This document shows, in pieces, positions 43,301 to 52,183 of a stretch of DNA of 64,000 nt. The notes beneath the pieces were generated by a model that did no database searches, was not told where the DNA came from, and worked only from the letters and a program-made list of their open reading frames with translations. This DNA is from Brevibacterium aurantiacum (GTDB lineage: Bacteria; Actinomycetota; Actinomycetes; Actinomycetales; Brevibacteriaceae), in the NCBI RefSeq assembly GCF_900169065.1, contig NZ_FXZB01000016.1, positions 55,542 through 119,541 of the forward strand, given 5' to 3'. A program made the position numbers and the translations under genes. How positions within the stretch are numbered: the first letter of the stretch is position 1; the number at the start of each line of letters is the position of its first letter.

Positions 43301-44932
43301 CTAGCGGGCGTCGTGGGTGAAGTCGCCGCCGAGGACGGTGGCGCGGACGGGGATCTGTGAGATCTGCTCAGGAGCCACGTCTGCGGGGTGGGCGTCGAGG
43401 GCCACGAAGTCCGCGAGCTTCCCGCGTGACAGTGTTCCCTTGTCCGCGCCGTGCCCGGAGGCCTCGGCGGCGACCGAGGTGTAGGCGGCGATCGCCTCAT
43501 CGGTGCTCAGGCATTCCTCGGCCGAGCCCATGATGTCGCCGTCGCGGGTCTTCCTCGTCACAAAGGCTTCGATGCCGCGCAGCGCATTGCCGTCGGCGCA
43601 GGGGCGATCCGAGCTGCCGGCCAGCAGCACACCGGCGTCGATGAAGGACTTCGCGCGGTAGATCAGTGAGCGGCGCGCGGGCCCCAGCGAGGCGTTCATT
43701 CCATCGCCGATGCCTTCGGCGAACGCGGACTGCGGGGTCACGACGATGCCGTTGTCGGCCAAGGTGGCCAGGTGCTCATCATGGACGAGGGCAGCGTGTT
43801 CGATCCGGTTGGGAACGGCTCGACGACCGTACTTGGCCTGGGCGTCGACGATGTTGGCCACCGCAGCATCCACGGCCGCATCGCCGATCGCATGGACCGC
43901 GACGGACCACCCGGAGGCGTAGGTGTCCAGGATCTGCTTGCGCAGCACCTCGGCGTCGGCCTGCAGGTAGCCGGGATGGTCCTTGCCCTCGTAGTTCTCC
44001 CGCAGAGCAGCGGTCTCCCCGCTCAGCGCCCCGTCCATGAAGAACTTGACCGGTCCCAGGGAAACGAGGTCATCGCCGAGGCCGGTGCGCACTCCCGCGT
44101 CGAGGCCGATTCCGAAGCCGTCTGCGGAGTTCGCTGCGATCTCGTGGAGACCATCGGCCTGCGGCAACAGCTGAACCCGGGCGCGCAGCTTGCCCTCTTC
44201 CCGGGCACGCAAATAGGCAGAGACCTCGATGGGGGAGTGGCCGATCCACCCGTAGGCAACGCCGCAGTCACCGAAGGAGGTGATGCCCTCCTTTGCGTAG
44301 TACGCAGTCGCAAGGTCGATGGCGTCGACGATCGTGTCGAGTGAGTAGGGGCGGATGAGGTCCTGGACGAGGCCCTGCGCGGTCTCTTCGACCAGACCGG
44401 TGGGGTGGCCCGCCGCATCGGTGACGACCTTGCCGCCCACGGGGTCGCTGAAGCCGGGGTCGAGGATCCCCGCTCGCTTCATCGCCTCGGTGTTGACGAT
44501 CGCGGCATGCCCTGAGGTCTGGCGCATGAACAGAGGCCGGTCGCCGGTGATCTCGTCGAGGCGGGAGAGCTCCGGGTACTGCCCGTCATAGTCGCGGTGG
44601 GCGTAGCCGGTAGCGTTGATCCACTCGCCGGCCGGTGTCGTCGCTGCAGCTTTCTCGAGCGCGGCGTAGACATCGGGCAGACCGCCGGGCAGAGCTGTGA
44701 CATCGATGGATGCCAAGGTGAGTCCGAACCATGCGGTGTGGCAGTGGACGTCGTTGAAGCCCGGAAGCACGGTGGCCCCGCCCAGCGATTCGACCCGATC
44801 TGCGGTGACGCCGTCGAGTTCCTCGTCGAAGCCGATGATGCGGCCGGCGAAGACGCCGATCTTCTTCGCCCGCGGACGTGCCGGGTCGAGAGTGTGGGCA
44901 TCAAGATCGGTGAAGATCGCGTCGATGTTCAT
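43301..44932 (-). CDS. YtcJ-like amidohydrolase
   Basis: A 543-residue metal-dependent hydrolase. The metal site motif is DVHCHTAWFG (HxH, about residue 60); a conserved C-terminal part with GSSDRPCADGNALRGIEAFVTRKTRDG matches the YtcJ family. The N-terminal beta-sandwich residues (DLDAHTLDPARPRAKKIGVFAGRIIGFDEE) are typical. Cleaves an amide or ring bond; substrate unknown. The start follows AAAGGTG and is preceded by direct repeats at 44,954. Confidence 0.85.
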   Translation of the reverse strand: MNIDAIFTDLDAHTLDPARPRAKKIGVFAGRIIGFDEELDGVTADRVESLGGATVLPGFNDVHCHTAWFGLTLASIDVTALPGGLPDVYAALEKAAATTPAGEWINATGYAHRDYDGQYPELSRLDEITGDRPLFMRQTSGHAAIVNTEAMKRAGILDPGFSDPVGGKVVTDAAGHPTGLVEETAQGLVQDLIRPYSLDTIVDAIDLATAYYAKEGITSFGDCGVAYGWIGHSPIEVSAYLRAREEGKLRARVQLLPQADGLHEIAANSADGFGIGLDAGVRTGLGDDLVSLGPVKFFMDGALSGETAALRENYEGKDHPGYLQADAEVLRKQILDTYASGWSVAVHAIGDAAVDAAVANIVDAQAKYGRRAVPNRIEHAALVHDEHLATLADNGIVVTPQSAFAEGIGDGMNASLGPARRSLIYRAKSFIDAGVLLAGSSDRPCADGNALRGIEAFVTRKTRDGDIMGSAEECLSTDEAIAAYTSVAAEASGHGADKGTLSRGKLADFVALDAHPADVAPEQISQIPVRATVLGGDFTHDAR

Positions 44933-44953
44933 AGTGTCACCTTTGCAGCGTCA

Positions 44954-44986
44954 GAATCAGTTACAGCGTAGGAATCAGTTACAGCG
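44954..44986. repeat. 15-bp direct repeats upstream of the amidohydrolase
   Basis: GAATCAGTTACAGCG occurs at 44,954-44,968 and 44,972-44,986, an 18-base period. It lies just before the amidohydrolase start, so it could be tandem protein-binding sites. Confidence 0.6.
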
Positions 44987-45054
44987 AGAGAGCGCGGATT
45001 GCGCGGCGACCGAGGCCGCCGCGGCGTCGGAGAGCACGGAACGCGGTCCCAGCG

Positions 45055-45120
45055 CCCAACAGTTGGTAACTCCTGGTCGATCCGAAGCGAATTTTCGACC
45101 AGAAGTCACCAACCGTTGGG
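45055..45120 (-). terminator. 25-bp hairpin downstream of the ThDP enzyme gene
   Basis: Arms at 45,055-45,079 and 45,096-45,120 pair over 25 positions. The three DNA mismatches become G-U pairs in the minus-strand RNA, which is the strand of both flanking genes. The loop is 16 bases. It follows the ThDP gene's stop by about 40 bases. Likely a terminator or RNA-processing element although a U-run is lacking. Confidence 0.6.
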
Positions 45121-45162
45121 TCCGTGGCTGTGCAGCCGGTAGGAGGGAGCGCATCGGCCCGC

Positions 45163-46947
45163 TCACACCCGGGCTCCGCGGATCGCGGGGTCGGTGAGAC
45201 AGCGGACGAGCGCAGGACCCTTGTGAGCCAGTGCCTTCTCGAAGGCATCCCGGAAGTCCTCCGTGCGTTCGACTGTCAACCCCATACCGCCGAAGGCCGT
45301 GGCCAGGGCCGCGAAATCGGGACTGGACAGGGACGTGCCTGTTGCGCGGCCCGGATACTCGCGATCCTGGTGACCGAGGATCGTCCCATAGACAGAGTTG
45401 TCGTTGACGACGACGGTCAGGTTCACCCCGTATTGGGCGGCGGTTGCCAGCTCCTGACCGTTCATCAGGAAGTCCCCGTCCCCGGCGATGCAGAACACAG
45501 GCCTCTCGGGATGGACGAGGCCGGCGGCGACGGCGGCCGGGAGGCCGAAGCCCATCGACCCGTTCCGTGGTCCCAGCGCCGAGGGGAACCCGTGCGTGGG
45601 CAGGAACCTGGTCGCCCAGCCGGAGAAGTTCCCGGCCCCGTAGGTGATGATCGCGTTGTCCGGCAACAGCTCCTTCACATGGACAAAGGCCTCATCCATG
45701 TCGACGAAGCCGTCGCCGTCATCGCCTGAGCCGGAGCCCGCACCAGAACCGGAGTTCGCCGAGGTGGCTCCACCGGTGACCGGCACCCTCCACTCCTCGA
45801 GTTCGGAGCGGGCATCGCGGATCCACTCGGGCAGCGGCACGGGCTCGTCGTTGTCGGCCAGGTGCTCATCGCCGGTGGCAGGCTCATCGATTGACCCGTC
45901 GGAGGACACCGAGTAGGCGCGGGCACCGTCTTCTGTGAATAGGGCCTGGGCAAATCGGTTCACCGGAGTCACGATGTGCTGGTCGAGGCTTCCGAAGTGC
46001 CCGTGGGCATCGGCATCGGGGCCGATGACGACGGTTTTCGCGTCGGTGCCGATGGTGAAGCCGTTGGTGGCCACATCGGTGCGGACACAGCCGAGGAAGA
46101 TATGCAGGTCAGCCTCGGCGAAGGTCCTCTTCGCGACCTCGGATGCACCGAAGCCGAGGATGCCGAGGAAGTTGGGGGAGTCGTGGTCGACGCCGTCGTA
46201 GGCGCGGAAGGTCCCGATGACGCCGAGGCCTCGGTCGCGTGACCATTGGGCGATGCGCCGCGAGGTCACCGGTGACCAGTCCTCCCCGCCGATGATGAGG
46301 ACGGGCCGGTCGGCCTGCAGGATGCGGGCCCGCAGCTCGGTGACGTCACCGGCATACGGGGCAGCCGAACCATGCGTGCGCGGGGGCAGGACTGTGCCGC
46401 TGCTGGCCTTCACGAGGATCTCCTCGGGCAGACCCACGACGACGGGACCGGGCCGGCCGGTCACGGCCGTGTGCATGGCATCGGCGACCACCTCGGCGGC
46501 CTTGTCCGGGTCATCGAGGGTCAGCACCTTCTTCGTGGTGGTCGAGAACCAGCCGCTCAGGTCGAACTCCTGGAAGGACTCACGGCCACGCTGAGCGGTG
46601 GGGATGAGGCCGACGAAGACGACCAGCGGCGTCGCATCCTGAAAGGCTGTGTGGATGGAGACCATGACGTTCGAGGCTCCGGGGCCGCGGGTGACCATGG
46701 CGATCCCGGGGACACCTGTCATGCGGCCCTCGGCCACTGCCATGTAGCCGGCTCCGCCCTCCTGACGGCAGACAATGGGGGTGATGGTCGAGTCGTGGAG
46801 GCCGTCGAGCACGTCGAGGTAGGACTCGCCCGGGACCAGGTAGGAACGCTGGACACCGTGGGCTTCGAGCTCCTTGACGAGGAGATGGCCGGCGGAGAGT
46901 GGCGCTGAGTTGTCCATGGCTTCATGCTTATCATTCTTTTGTCTCAT
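45163..46947 (-). CDS. Thiamine diphosphate-dependent enzyme (acetolactate synthase-like)
   Basis: A protein of about 594 residues with the three-domain fold of acetolactate synthase-like ThDP enzymes: the PYR domain (YLVPGESYLDVLDGLHD, with Glu in CRQEGGAGYMAVAEGR), a central FAD/NAD-like domain (about 195-340) and the PP domain with GDGDFLMNGQELATAAQYGVNLTVVVNDNS. Between them is an unusual Gly/Ser/Asp-rich insert (about 390-405). Start 46,947 or 46,917 is uncertain, neither having a strong ribosome site; a longer ORF reaching 47,289 overlaps the divergent gene and is unlikely. Reaction unknown; a 2-keto acid decarboxylase or carboligase is expected. Confidence 0.8.
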   Translation of the reverse strand: MRQKNDKHEAMDNSAPLSAGHLLVKELEAHGVQRSYLVPGESYLDVLDGLHDSTITPIVCRQEGGAGYMAVAEGRMTGVPGIAMVTRGPGASNVMVSIHTAFQDATPLVVFVGLIPTAQRGRESFQEFDLSGWFSTTTKKVLTLDDPDKAAEVVADAMHTAVTGRPGPVVVGLPEEILVKASSGTVLPPRTHGSAAPYAGDVTELRARILQADRPVLIIGGEDWSPVTSRRIAQWSRDRGLGVIGTFRAYDGVDHDSPNFLGILGFGASEVAKRTFAEADLHIFLGCVRTDVATNGFTIGTDAKTVVIGPDADAHGHFGSLDQHIVTPVNRFAQALFTEDGARAYSVSSDGSIDEPATGDEHLADNDEPVPLPEWIRDARSELEEWRVPVTGGATSANSGSGAGSGSGDDGDGFVDMDEAFVHVKELLPDNAIITYGAGNFSGWATRFLPTHGFPSALGPRNGSMGFGLPAAVAAGLVHPERPVFCIAGDGDFLMNGQELATAAQYGVNLTVVVNDNSVYGTILGHQDREYPGRATGTSLSSPDFAALATAFGGMGLTVERTEDFRDAFEKALAHKGPALVRCLTDPAIRGARV

Positions 46948-47056
46948 GTGGGCAGACTCTTGAACATTCGGTCGTCGGACACCGTATGATCTTGGCACAA
47001 CGGATTCCGCAGGGATCGCTCGACAACGAGACACTTCATCGCCAGGAGGCTCAAGT

Positions 47057-49918
47057 ATGACCGGCACCGACTCCGACGAATATTCGGCACAGGCAGCATT
47101 CATGCCTGGACCGTCAGCCGCCGGAGGGACACCCCGAAAGCGGTTGGACTCCGGAGAGTCGGAGAGCGGATTCCGGTCTCGGCCCAAGCAGTCCCAGCTC
47201 GAACGCGACCCGGGGATGCCTGCGAGCACCTGGCGCCTTCGCTCGGACGCGTGGGAGTACCTGAAGTTCGCGATCAAGCGCCTGGCCATCAGCGGCGGGG
47301 ACTTCTCGATGATCGCCGCCGACGGTGAGGTCTGGCGCTCGCTGCGCTCGCTGAAGACGATCGAACTGTACTGGGGCGGATTCGGTCAGCGCTATGTCGA
47401 GGACATCGCCGAGCTGCTCTCCAACGGTGAGTTCGACAAGGCCCACGACATGATCACACGGGCCGTCAACCGGCTGCGTGGGACCACGGTCCCCGATGTC
47501 GCCGATGATGACCATCTCAATGAGGATGAGCGTGCCGAACACAAGGACCGGCAGGACCCGCGCCCCCGTTTCGAGGTCCTCATCGTCGATGAGACCACCG
47601 AGGGCGGCCGCGATGAGCTGCACACGGACCTGCTCAAGCTGCGCAATGCCTCCGACCAGTTCATCTACGACTACGTCATCGTCCCGACCGCCGATGATGC
47701 GGTCGTCGCGGCGCTGACGAATCCGAATCTGCTCGCCTGCGTCATCCGCCCCGGCTTCACCGACCACACCCGTGAGGTGCTCAGTCGCGACCTGCGCAGT
47801 ACCGTTGCGCTCGCCCATGAGGGCACGGCTACGTCTCCCACGACTCCGATGAGCCCACTCAACTCGGTCCGTCGTGTGCTGCGTCTGGCCGATACTCTGG
47901 CCGGTCTGCGCCCGGAACTTGATCTCTACCTGATGGCCGGAGCCCACATTGAGAACCTGGCTGGTGCGCTGACTCATCGGTTCCGGCGCGTCTTTCGCCG
48001 TGAGGACCAGTTCGAACTGCATCTGTCGCTGCTGCGCCGCGTCCAGCACCTCTATGACACACCGTTCTTCACCGCGATCCGGGAGCACGCACGTCGCCCT
48101 GCCGGCGTCTTCCACGCCCTTCCGGTCTCTCGCGGAGGTTCGGTCGTGGGGTCGAAGTGGATCAGCGACTTCGTCGACTTCTACGGACTCAATCTGCTGC
48201 TCGCCGAGACGAGCGCCACTTCGGGCGAACTCGACTCCCTGCTTGCACCGGTCGGCACCATCAAGAAGGCGCAGTCCCTGGCCGCGCGAGCCTTCGGCGC
48301 CAAGCGGACCTACTTCGTCACCAACGGAACGTCGACGGCGAACAAGATCGTCCATCAGGCCGTCGTCTCACCCGACGAGGTCGTCATGGTCGACCGCAAC
48401 TGCCACAAGTCCCACCACCACGCCCTCATGCTCACGGGCGCCAGGACCGCCTACCTCGAGGCCTACCCGCTCAACGACGTCGCCTTCTACGGTGCAGTGC
48501 CGCTGAATCGGATCAAACAGCTGCTGCTGGACTACCGGGCAGCCGGTCGCCTCGACGAGGTGCGAATGATCACGCTGACCAACTGCACCTTCGACGGAAT
48601 CGTCTACGACCCGGAGAAGGTCATGGCCGAGTGCTTGGCGATCAAGTCCGATCTCGTGTTTCTGTGGGACGAGGCGTGGTTCGCCTTCGCCCGCTTCCAC
48701 CCGGTCACCCGCAAGCGCACCGCCATGGTCGCCGCCGAACACTTGGAAGACCGTCTGGCCACCGACGCCCACGCCACGGCGTATCGGGATCAGCAGACAC
48801 GGCTCTTCGATGCCCAGACCGGTGAACCAGCCCCCGACGAGGTGTGGCTGAACGAGTCGCTGCTCCCGCCGCCGGACGCGGTCCTGCGCGTGTACGCGAC
48901 CCAGTCGACGCACAAGACGCTGACCTCGCTGCGTCAGGGTTCGATGATCCACGTCTATGACCAGGAGTTCTCCCACGGAGCGGAGGAGTCGTTCCACGAG
49001 GCGTATATGACGCACACCTCGACCTCACCGAACTACCAGATCCTCGCGTCCTTGGATCTCGGTCGCCGGCAGGTCGAGATGGAGGGCTTCGCCCTCGTAC
49101 AGAAGCAGCTGGACCTGGCGATGAGCCTGGCCTCCGCCGTTTCGCGCCATCCGCTGCTGAAGAAGACCTTCCGTGTGCTCACCGCGGCCGACCTCATCCC
49201 CGAGGAGTACCGGCAGACAGAGCGCACGATGCCTCTGCGCGATGGTCTGGCGACGTTCTGGCATGCGTGGACGACCGACGAGTTCGTCGTCGATCCCAGC
49301 CGCATCACCATTGAGATCAGCGGCACCGGAGTCGACGGGGACACCTTCAAACACGACTTCCTCATGGACCGCTACGGCATCCAGGTCAACAAGACGAGCC
49401 GCAACACAGTGCTGTTCATGACGAACATCGGCACGTCACGCTCGGCCGTGGCCTACCTCATCGAGGTCCTCGTGAAGATGGCCGAGAAGTTCAACGACCC
49501 GCACGAACTCCAGGCCGAATACTCCCTCGACGAGCCGGCCGAGATCATGCCTCCGCTGCCGGACTTCAGCGCCTTCGCCCCGGCCTACGCCGCCGAGGTG
49601 CCGGCTGAGGATCCGTCGAAGCAGCTGCCCGACGGGGACCTGCGCACCGCCTACTACGCGGGACTGCGCCGCTGGAACATCGAACACGTCCTCCCGGAGG
49701 AGCTGGGCCGTCGGGTCGAGTCCGGGGACCAGCCGGTCTCTGCCGGGTTCGTCACGCCCTACCCGCCGGGATTCCCCGTGCTCGTGCCCGGTCAGATCAT
49801 CACCGCCGAGGTGCTCGACTTCATGGCTGCCCTCGACACCAGGGAGATCCACGGCTACGACGCTCGGCTGGGCTACCGTGTCATCCTCCCGAAGGATCGG
49901 CTCGAGGCGAAGAAGTAG
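47057..49918 (+). CDS. Orn/Lys/Arg decarboxylase family PLP enzyme
   Basis: A 953-residue fold-type I decarboxylase, larger than typical (about 720-760). An N-terminal receiver-like wing region (about 60-290) precedes the PLP domain with TNGTSTANKIVHQAVV, DRNCHKSHHHALML, LVFLWDEAWFAF and the Schiff-base lysine in QSTHKTLTSLRQG (Lys620). The C-terminal domain ends ...YDARLGYRVILPKDRL. It decarboxylates lysine, ornithine or arginine to a diamine. ATG 47,057 follows CAGGAGG. It is followed 6 bases later by a broken proline racemase gene. The substrate is uncertain. Confidence 0.88.
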   Translation: MTGTDSDEYSAQAAFMPGPSAAGGTPRKRLDSGESESGFRSRPKQSQLERDPGMPASTWRLRSDAWEYLKFAIKRLAISGGDFSMIAADGEVWRSLRSLKTIELYWGGFGQRYVEDIAELLSNGEFDKAHDMITRAVNRLRGTTVPDVADDDHLNEDERAEHKDRQDPRPRFEVLIVDETTEGGRDELHTDLLKLRNASDQFIYDYVIVPTADDAVVAALTNPNLLACVIRPGFTDHTREVLSRDLRSTVALAHEGTATSPTTPMSPLNSVRRVLRLADTLAGLRPELDLYLMAGAHIENLAGALTHRFRRVFRREDQFELHLSLLRRVQHLYDTPFFTAIREHARRPAGVFHALPVSRGGSVVGSKWISDFVDFYGLNLLLAETSATSGELDSLLAPVGTIKKAQSLAARAFGAKRTYFVTNGTSTANKIVHQAVVSPDEVVMVDRNCHKSHHHALMLTGARTAYLEAYPLNDVAFYGAVPLNRIKQLLLDYRAAGRLDEVRMITLTNCTFDGIVYDPEKVMAECLAIKSDLVFLWDEAWFAFARFHPVTRKRTAMVAAEHLEDRLATDAHATAYRDQQTRLFDAQTGEPAPDEVWLNESLLPPPDAVLRVYATQSTHKTLTSLRQGSMIHVYDQEFSHGAEESFHEAYMTHTSTSPNYQILASLDLGRRQVEMEGFALVQKQLDLAMSLASAVSRHPLLKKTFRVLTAADLIPEEYRQTERTMPLRDGLATFWHAWTTDEFVVDPSRITIEISGTGVDGDTFKHDFLMDRYGIQVNKTSRNTVLFMTNIGTSRSAVAYLIEVLVKMAEKFNDPHELQAEYSLDEPAEIMPPLPDFSAFAPAYAAEVPAEDPSKQLPDGDLRTAYYAGLRRWNIEHVLPEELGRRVESGDQPVSAGFVTPYPPGFPVLVPGQIITAEVLDFMAALDTREIHGYDARLGYRVILPKDRLEAKK

Positions 49919-49924
49919 GCGAAC

Positions 49925-50479
49925 ATGCGCACGAATCGACTCATCCAGACCGTCGAATCCCACACCGAGGGTCTGCCGGTGCGGGTCGTCACCGGGGGAG
50001 TCGGTGCCTTCCCCGGGGCCACGATGGCCGAGCGCCGGGACTGGTTCATCGCCAACTCCGATGACCTGCGCACCTTCCTCATGTGCGAACCCCGCGGCAA
50101 CGGCTGGCTCTCCGGGGCGATCCTGCAGCCGCCGACGCGCTCCGATGCCGATTGGGGCGTGCTGTTCATCGAGGTCACCGGTGTGCTCCCGATGTGCGGC
50201 GCCGGCACCATCGCCGTGGCCACCGTGCTTGTGGAGACCGGCATGGTGAGAGTGGAAGAGCCGGTGACGCGCATCCGTTTGGACACGCCCATCGGGCTCA
50301 TCGTCGCCGAGGTGGCTGTCCGTGATGGTCGAGCCGAATCGGTGACCATCGTCAACGTCCCCTCCTACGCTCATGCCTGGATCCGGTGCCCCGCCAAGTG
50401 CCGATCAAGGGTTGCAGGTGCGGCGGAAGTGCCATGGTCGTCCTCCTGGGTGAGCCGGCTGTCCTCGTCTCGATCCTAG
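49925..50479 (+). pseudogene. Truncated proline racemase/hydroxyproline epimerase
   Basis: The ORF gives 184 residues versus about 330 in the family. Residues 1-145 look like the N-terminal half: SHTEGLPVRVVTGGV and the first catalytic cysteine region, which reads LPMCGAGTIAV where the family normally has MCGHGTI (His replaced by Ala). Homology-like sequence stops near VTIVNVPSYAHA (about 50,375), and the remainder is out of family. The C-terminal half with the second cysteine (DRSPCGTG) is absent from all frames examined. It is probably inactive. Confidence 0.7.
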
Positions 50480-50529
50480 GGCATGTACCGGCGCTGGGGC
50501 CGGGCCCGAGGATCGAGACGCCGGACGTC

Positions 50530-51972
50530 TCAGCTCAGCTGAGCCTCCATGTCGAGGTCAGAGGTGTCCTTGGCCAGGAACAGGGCGATGAGCGTGAGGA
50601 TCGCAGCCCCGATGATGTAGAGGCCGCAGTAGAAGATCGTTCCACCTTCGGCCTGCCACAGGGCCACCATGACGAACGGCGCCGGACCTGCACCGATGAC
50701 GCTGGACATGTTGTAGGAGATCGCCGAGCCCGTATAGCGGACATTGGCGGGGAACAGCTCCGGCAGGTACGCGGCCATCGGCCCGAAGGTCAGCCCCATG
50801 AGGATGAAGCCGACGATCAGGGCGATGATGACGCCTGGGGTTCCGGCATTGAACAGCACATTGACGACGAGACCATAGGCGGCGATGAGAACCGTAACTC
50901 CCATGAGCATCTTTCGACGGCCCAGCTTCTCGGCCAGTGGTCCGGAGACCACGGTGAAGATGCCGAAGAACACGACGCCGATGATGAGGTAGGTGAGGAA
51001 CTCACTCTTCGTGTACCCCAGCCCTGCGACGAACCCGGCGGGATCGAAGCTCGTGCCGGCCGCCTCGGCGGCGGTCTTCGCCTGATCCGTGGTCGCCGGT
51101 GAGGTGCCGTAGGTGAGGGTGAACGCGGTCATGAAGTAGAAGATCACGTAGGTCGCGAACATGATGAAGGTGCCGAGGATCAGCGGCTTCCAGCTCGTCT
51201 TGAAGACAGTGGCGAGCGGGGCCTTGGAGATCTGCTGCTTCTGGGAAACCAGCTGGAAGGCGGGAGTCTCCATCAGGGACATGCGAACGTAGAGGCCGAC
51301 GGCGACGAGGAGCGCCGAGAGCAGGAACGGAATGCGCCAGCCCCAGGCGAGGAACGCCTCGGGGGAGGTCCACTTGTTGAGTCCGACGAAGAGCAGGTTG
51401 GCGATGATGAAGCCGACCGGGGCGCCCAGCTGTGGGAAGGTTCCCCAGATGGCGCGTTTGCCCTTCGGGGCGTTCTCGGTGGCCAGCAGTGCCGCACCTG
51501 ACCATTCGCCGCCGAGGCCGACGCCTTGGCAGAAGCGCAGGAGGACGAGGAGCAGCGGGGCGAGTACGACCCAGCCCGGAGTGCTCGCAGTCGGGAGGAG
51601 GCCGATGAGGAAGGTGCCGATGCCCATGATGAGCAGGGAGGCGATGAGTGTCTTCTTGCGTCCGATGCGGTCGCCGAAGTGGCCGAAGATGATGGAGCCC
51701 AGGGGGCGGGCGACGAAGGCGACGCCGAAGATCGCGAACGAGCTCAGCAGCTGGGTCGTCGATGTCTGGTTGGGGAAGAAGAGGGCCGGGAACACCAGTG
51801 ACGAGGCTGTCGCATAGGCGTAGAAGTCGAAGAATTCGATCGTGGTGCCGACCATCGAGGCGGTGAGAACCTTGCCTCGGGTGTTGTTCTTCCGAGTCGC
51901 CGCGATGACATCGGACTCGGACTCGGGTCCGGGCTGCATGTTCGGGGAGCCCGGCTGGGTATCGGTGGACAT
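50530..51972 (-). CDS. MFS transporter, metabolite:H+ symporter (MHS) type
   Basis: A 480-residue transporter with 12 helices and long termini. TTIEFFDFYAYATASSLVFPALFFP, FGHFGDRIGRKKTLIASLL and RFCQGVGLGGEWSGAALLATENAP are typical of the MHS family (ShiA, ProP, KgtP-like), which imports organic acids or osmolytes with protons. The start is 51,972 (MSTDTQPG), following GGAGCACAAAAG. It is convergent with the broken racemase gene. Substrate unknown; aromatic or dicarboxylic acids are plausible. Confidence 0.86.
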   Translation of the reverse strand: MSTDTQPGSPNMQPGPESESDVIAATRKNNTRGKVLTASMVGTTIEFFDFYAYATASSLVFPALFFPNQTSTTQLLSSFAIFGVAFVARPLGSIIFGHFGDRIGRKKTLIASLLIMGIGTFLIGLLPTASTPGWVVLAPLLLVLLRFCQGVGLGGEWSGAALLATENAPKGKRAIWGTFPQLGAPVGFIIANLLFVGLNKWTSPEAFLAWGWRIPFLLSALLVAVGLYVRMSLMETPAFQLVSQKQQISKAPLATVFKTSWKPLILGTFIMFATYVIFYFMTAFTLTYGTSPATTDQAKTAAEAAGTSFDPAGFVAGLGYTKSEFLTYLIIGVVFFGIFTVVSGPLAEKLGRRKMLMGVTVLIAAYGLVVNVLFNAGTPGVIIALIVGFILMGLTFGPMAAYLPELFPANVRYTGSAISYNMSSVIGAGPAPFVMVALWQAEGGTIFYCGLYIIGAAILTLIALFLAKDTSDLDMEAQLS

Positions 51973-52183
51973 TTCTTTTGTGCTCCGCTGTTGTCGAGAT
52001 ACGAAGGCACGGGCGGATGGTGCTCGTGTCAGATGAAGGTCGCCGGACACAGGGGTGAACGACGACTGCTCGACACTACTCCTGTCTCATCAGGTGCGAC
52101 CCGCAGGTTTCAGAAGCTGAGATTACTTGTATGTCCGAGTGATCTGCACAACTCGTTTGCCCGACCTGGGCAGGCCTCAGACC

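Noticed and set aside
46948..47289. An N-terminal extension of the ThDP enzyme
   Set aside because: It would overlap the divergent decarboxylase gene by over 200 bases and shows no domain; the family begins near residue 115 of that ORF.
47114..48355. A 413-codon minus-strand ORF within the decarboxylase gene
   Set aside because: Entirely inside a 953-residue PLP enzyme with recognisable motifs; a shadow frame.
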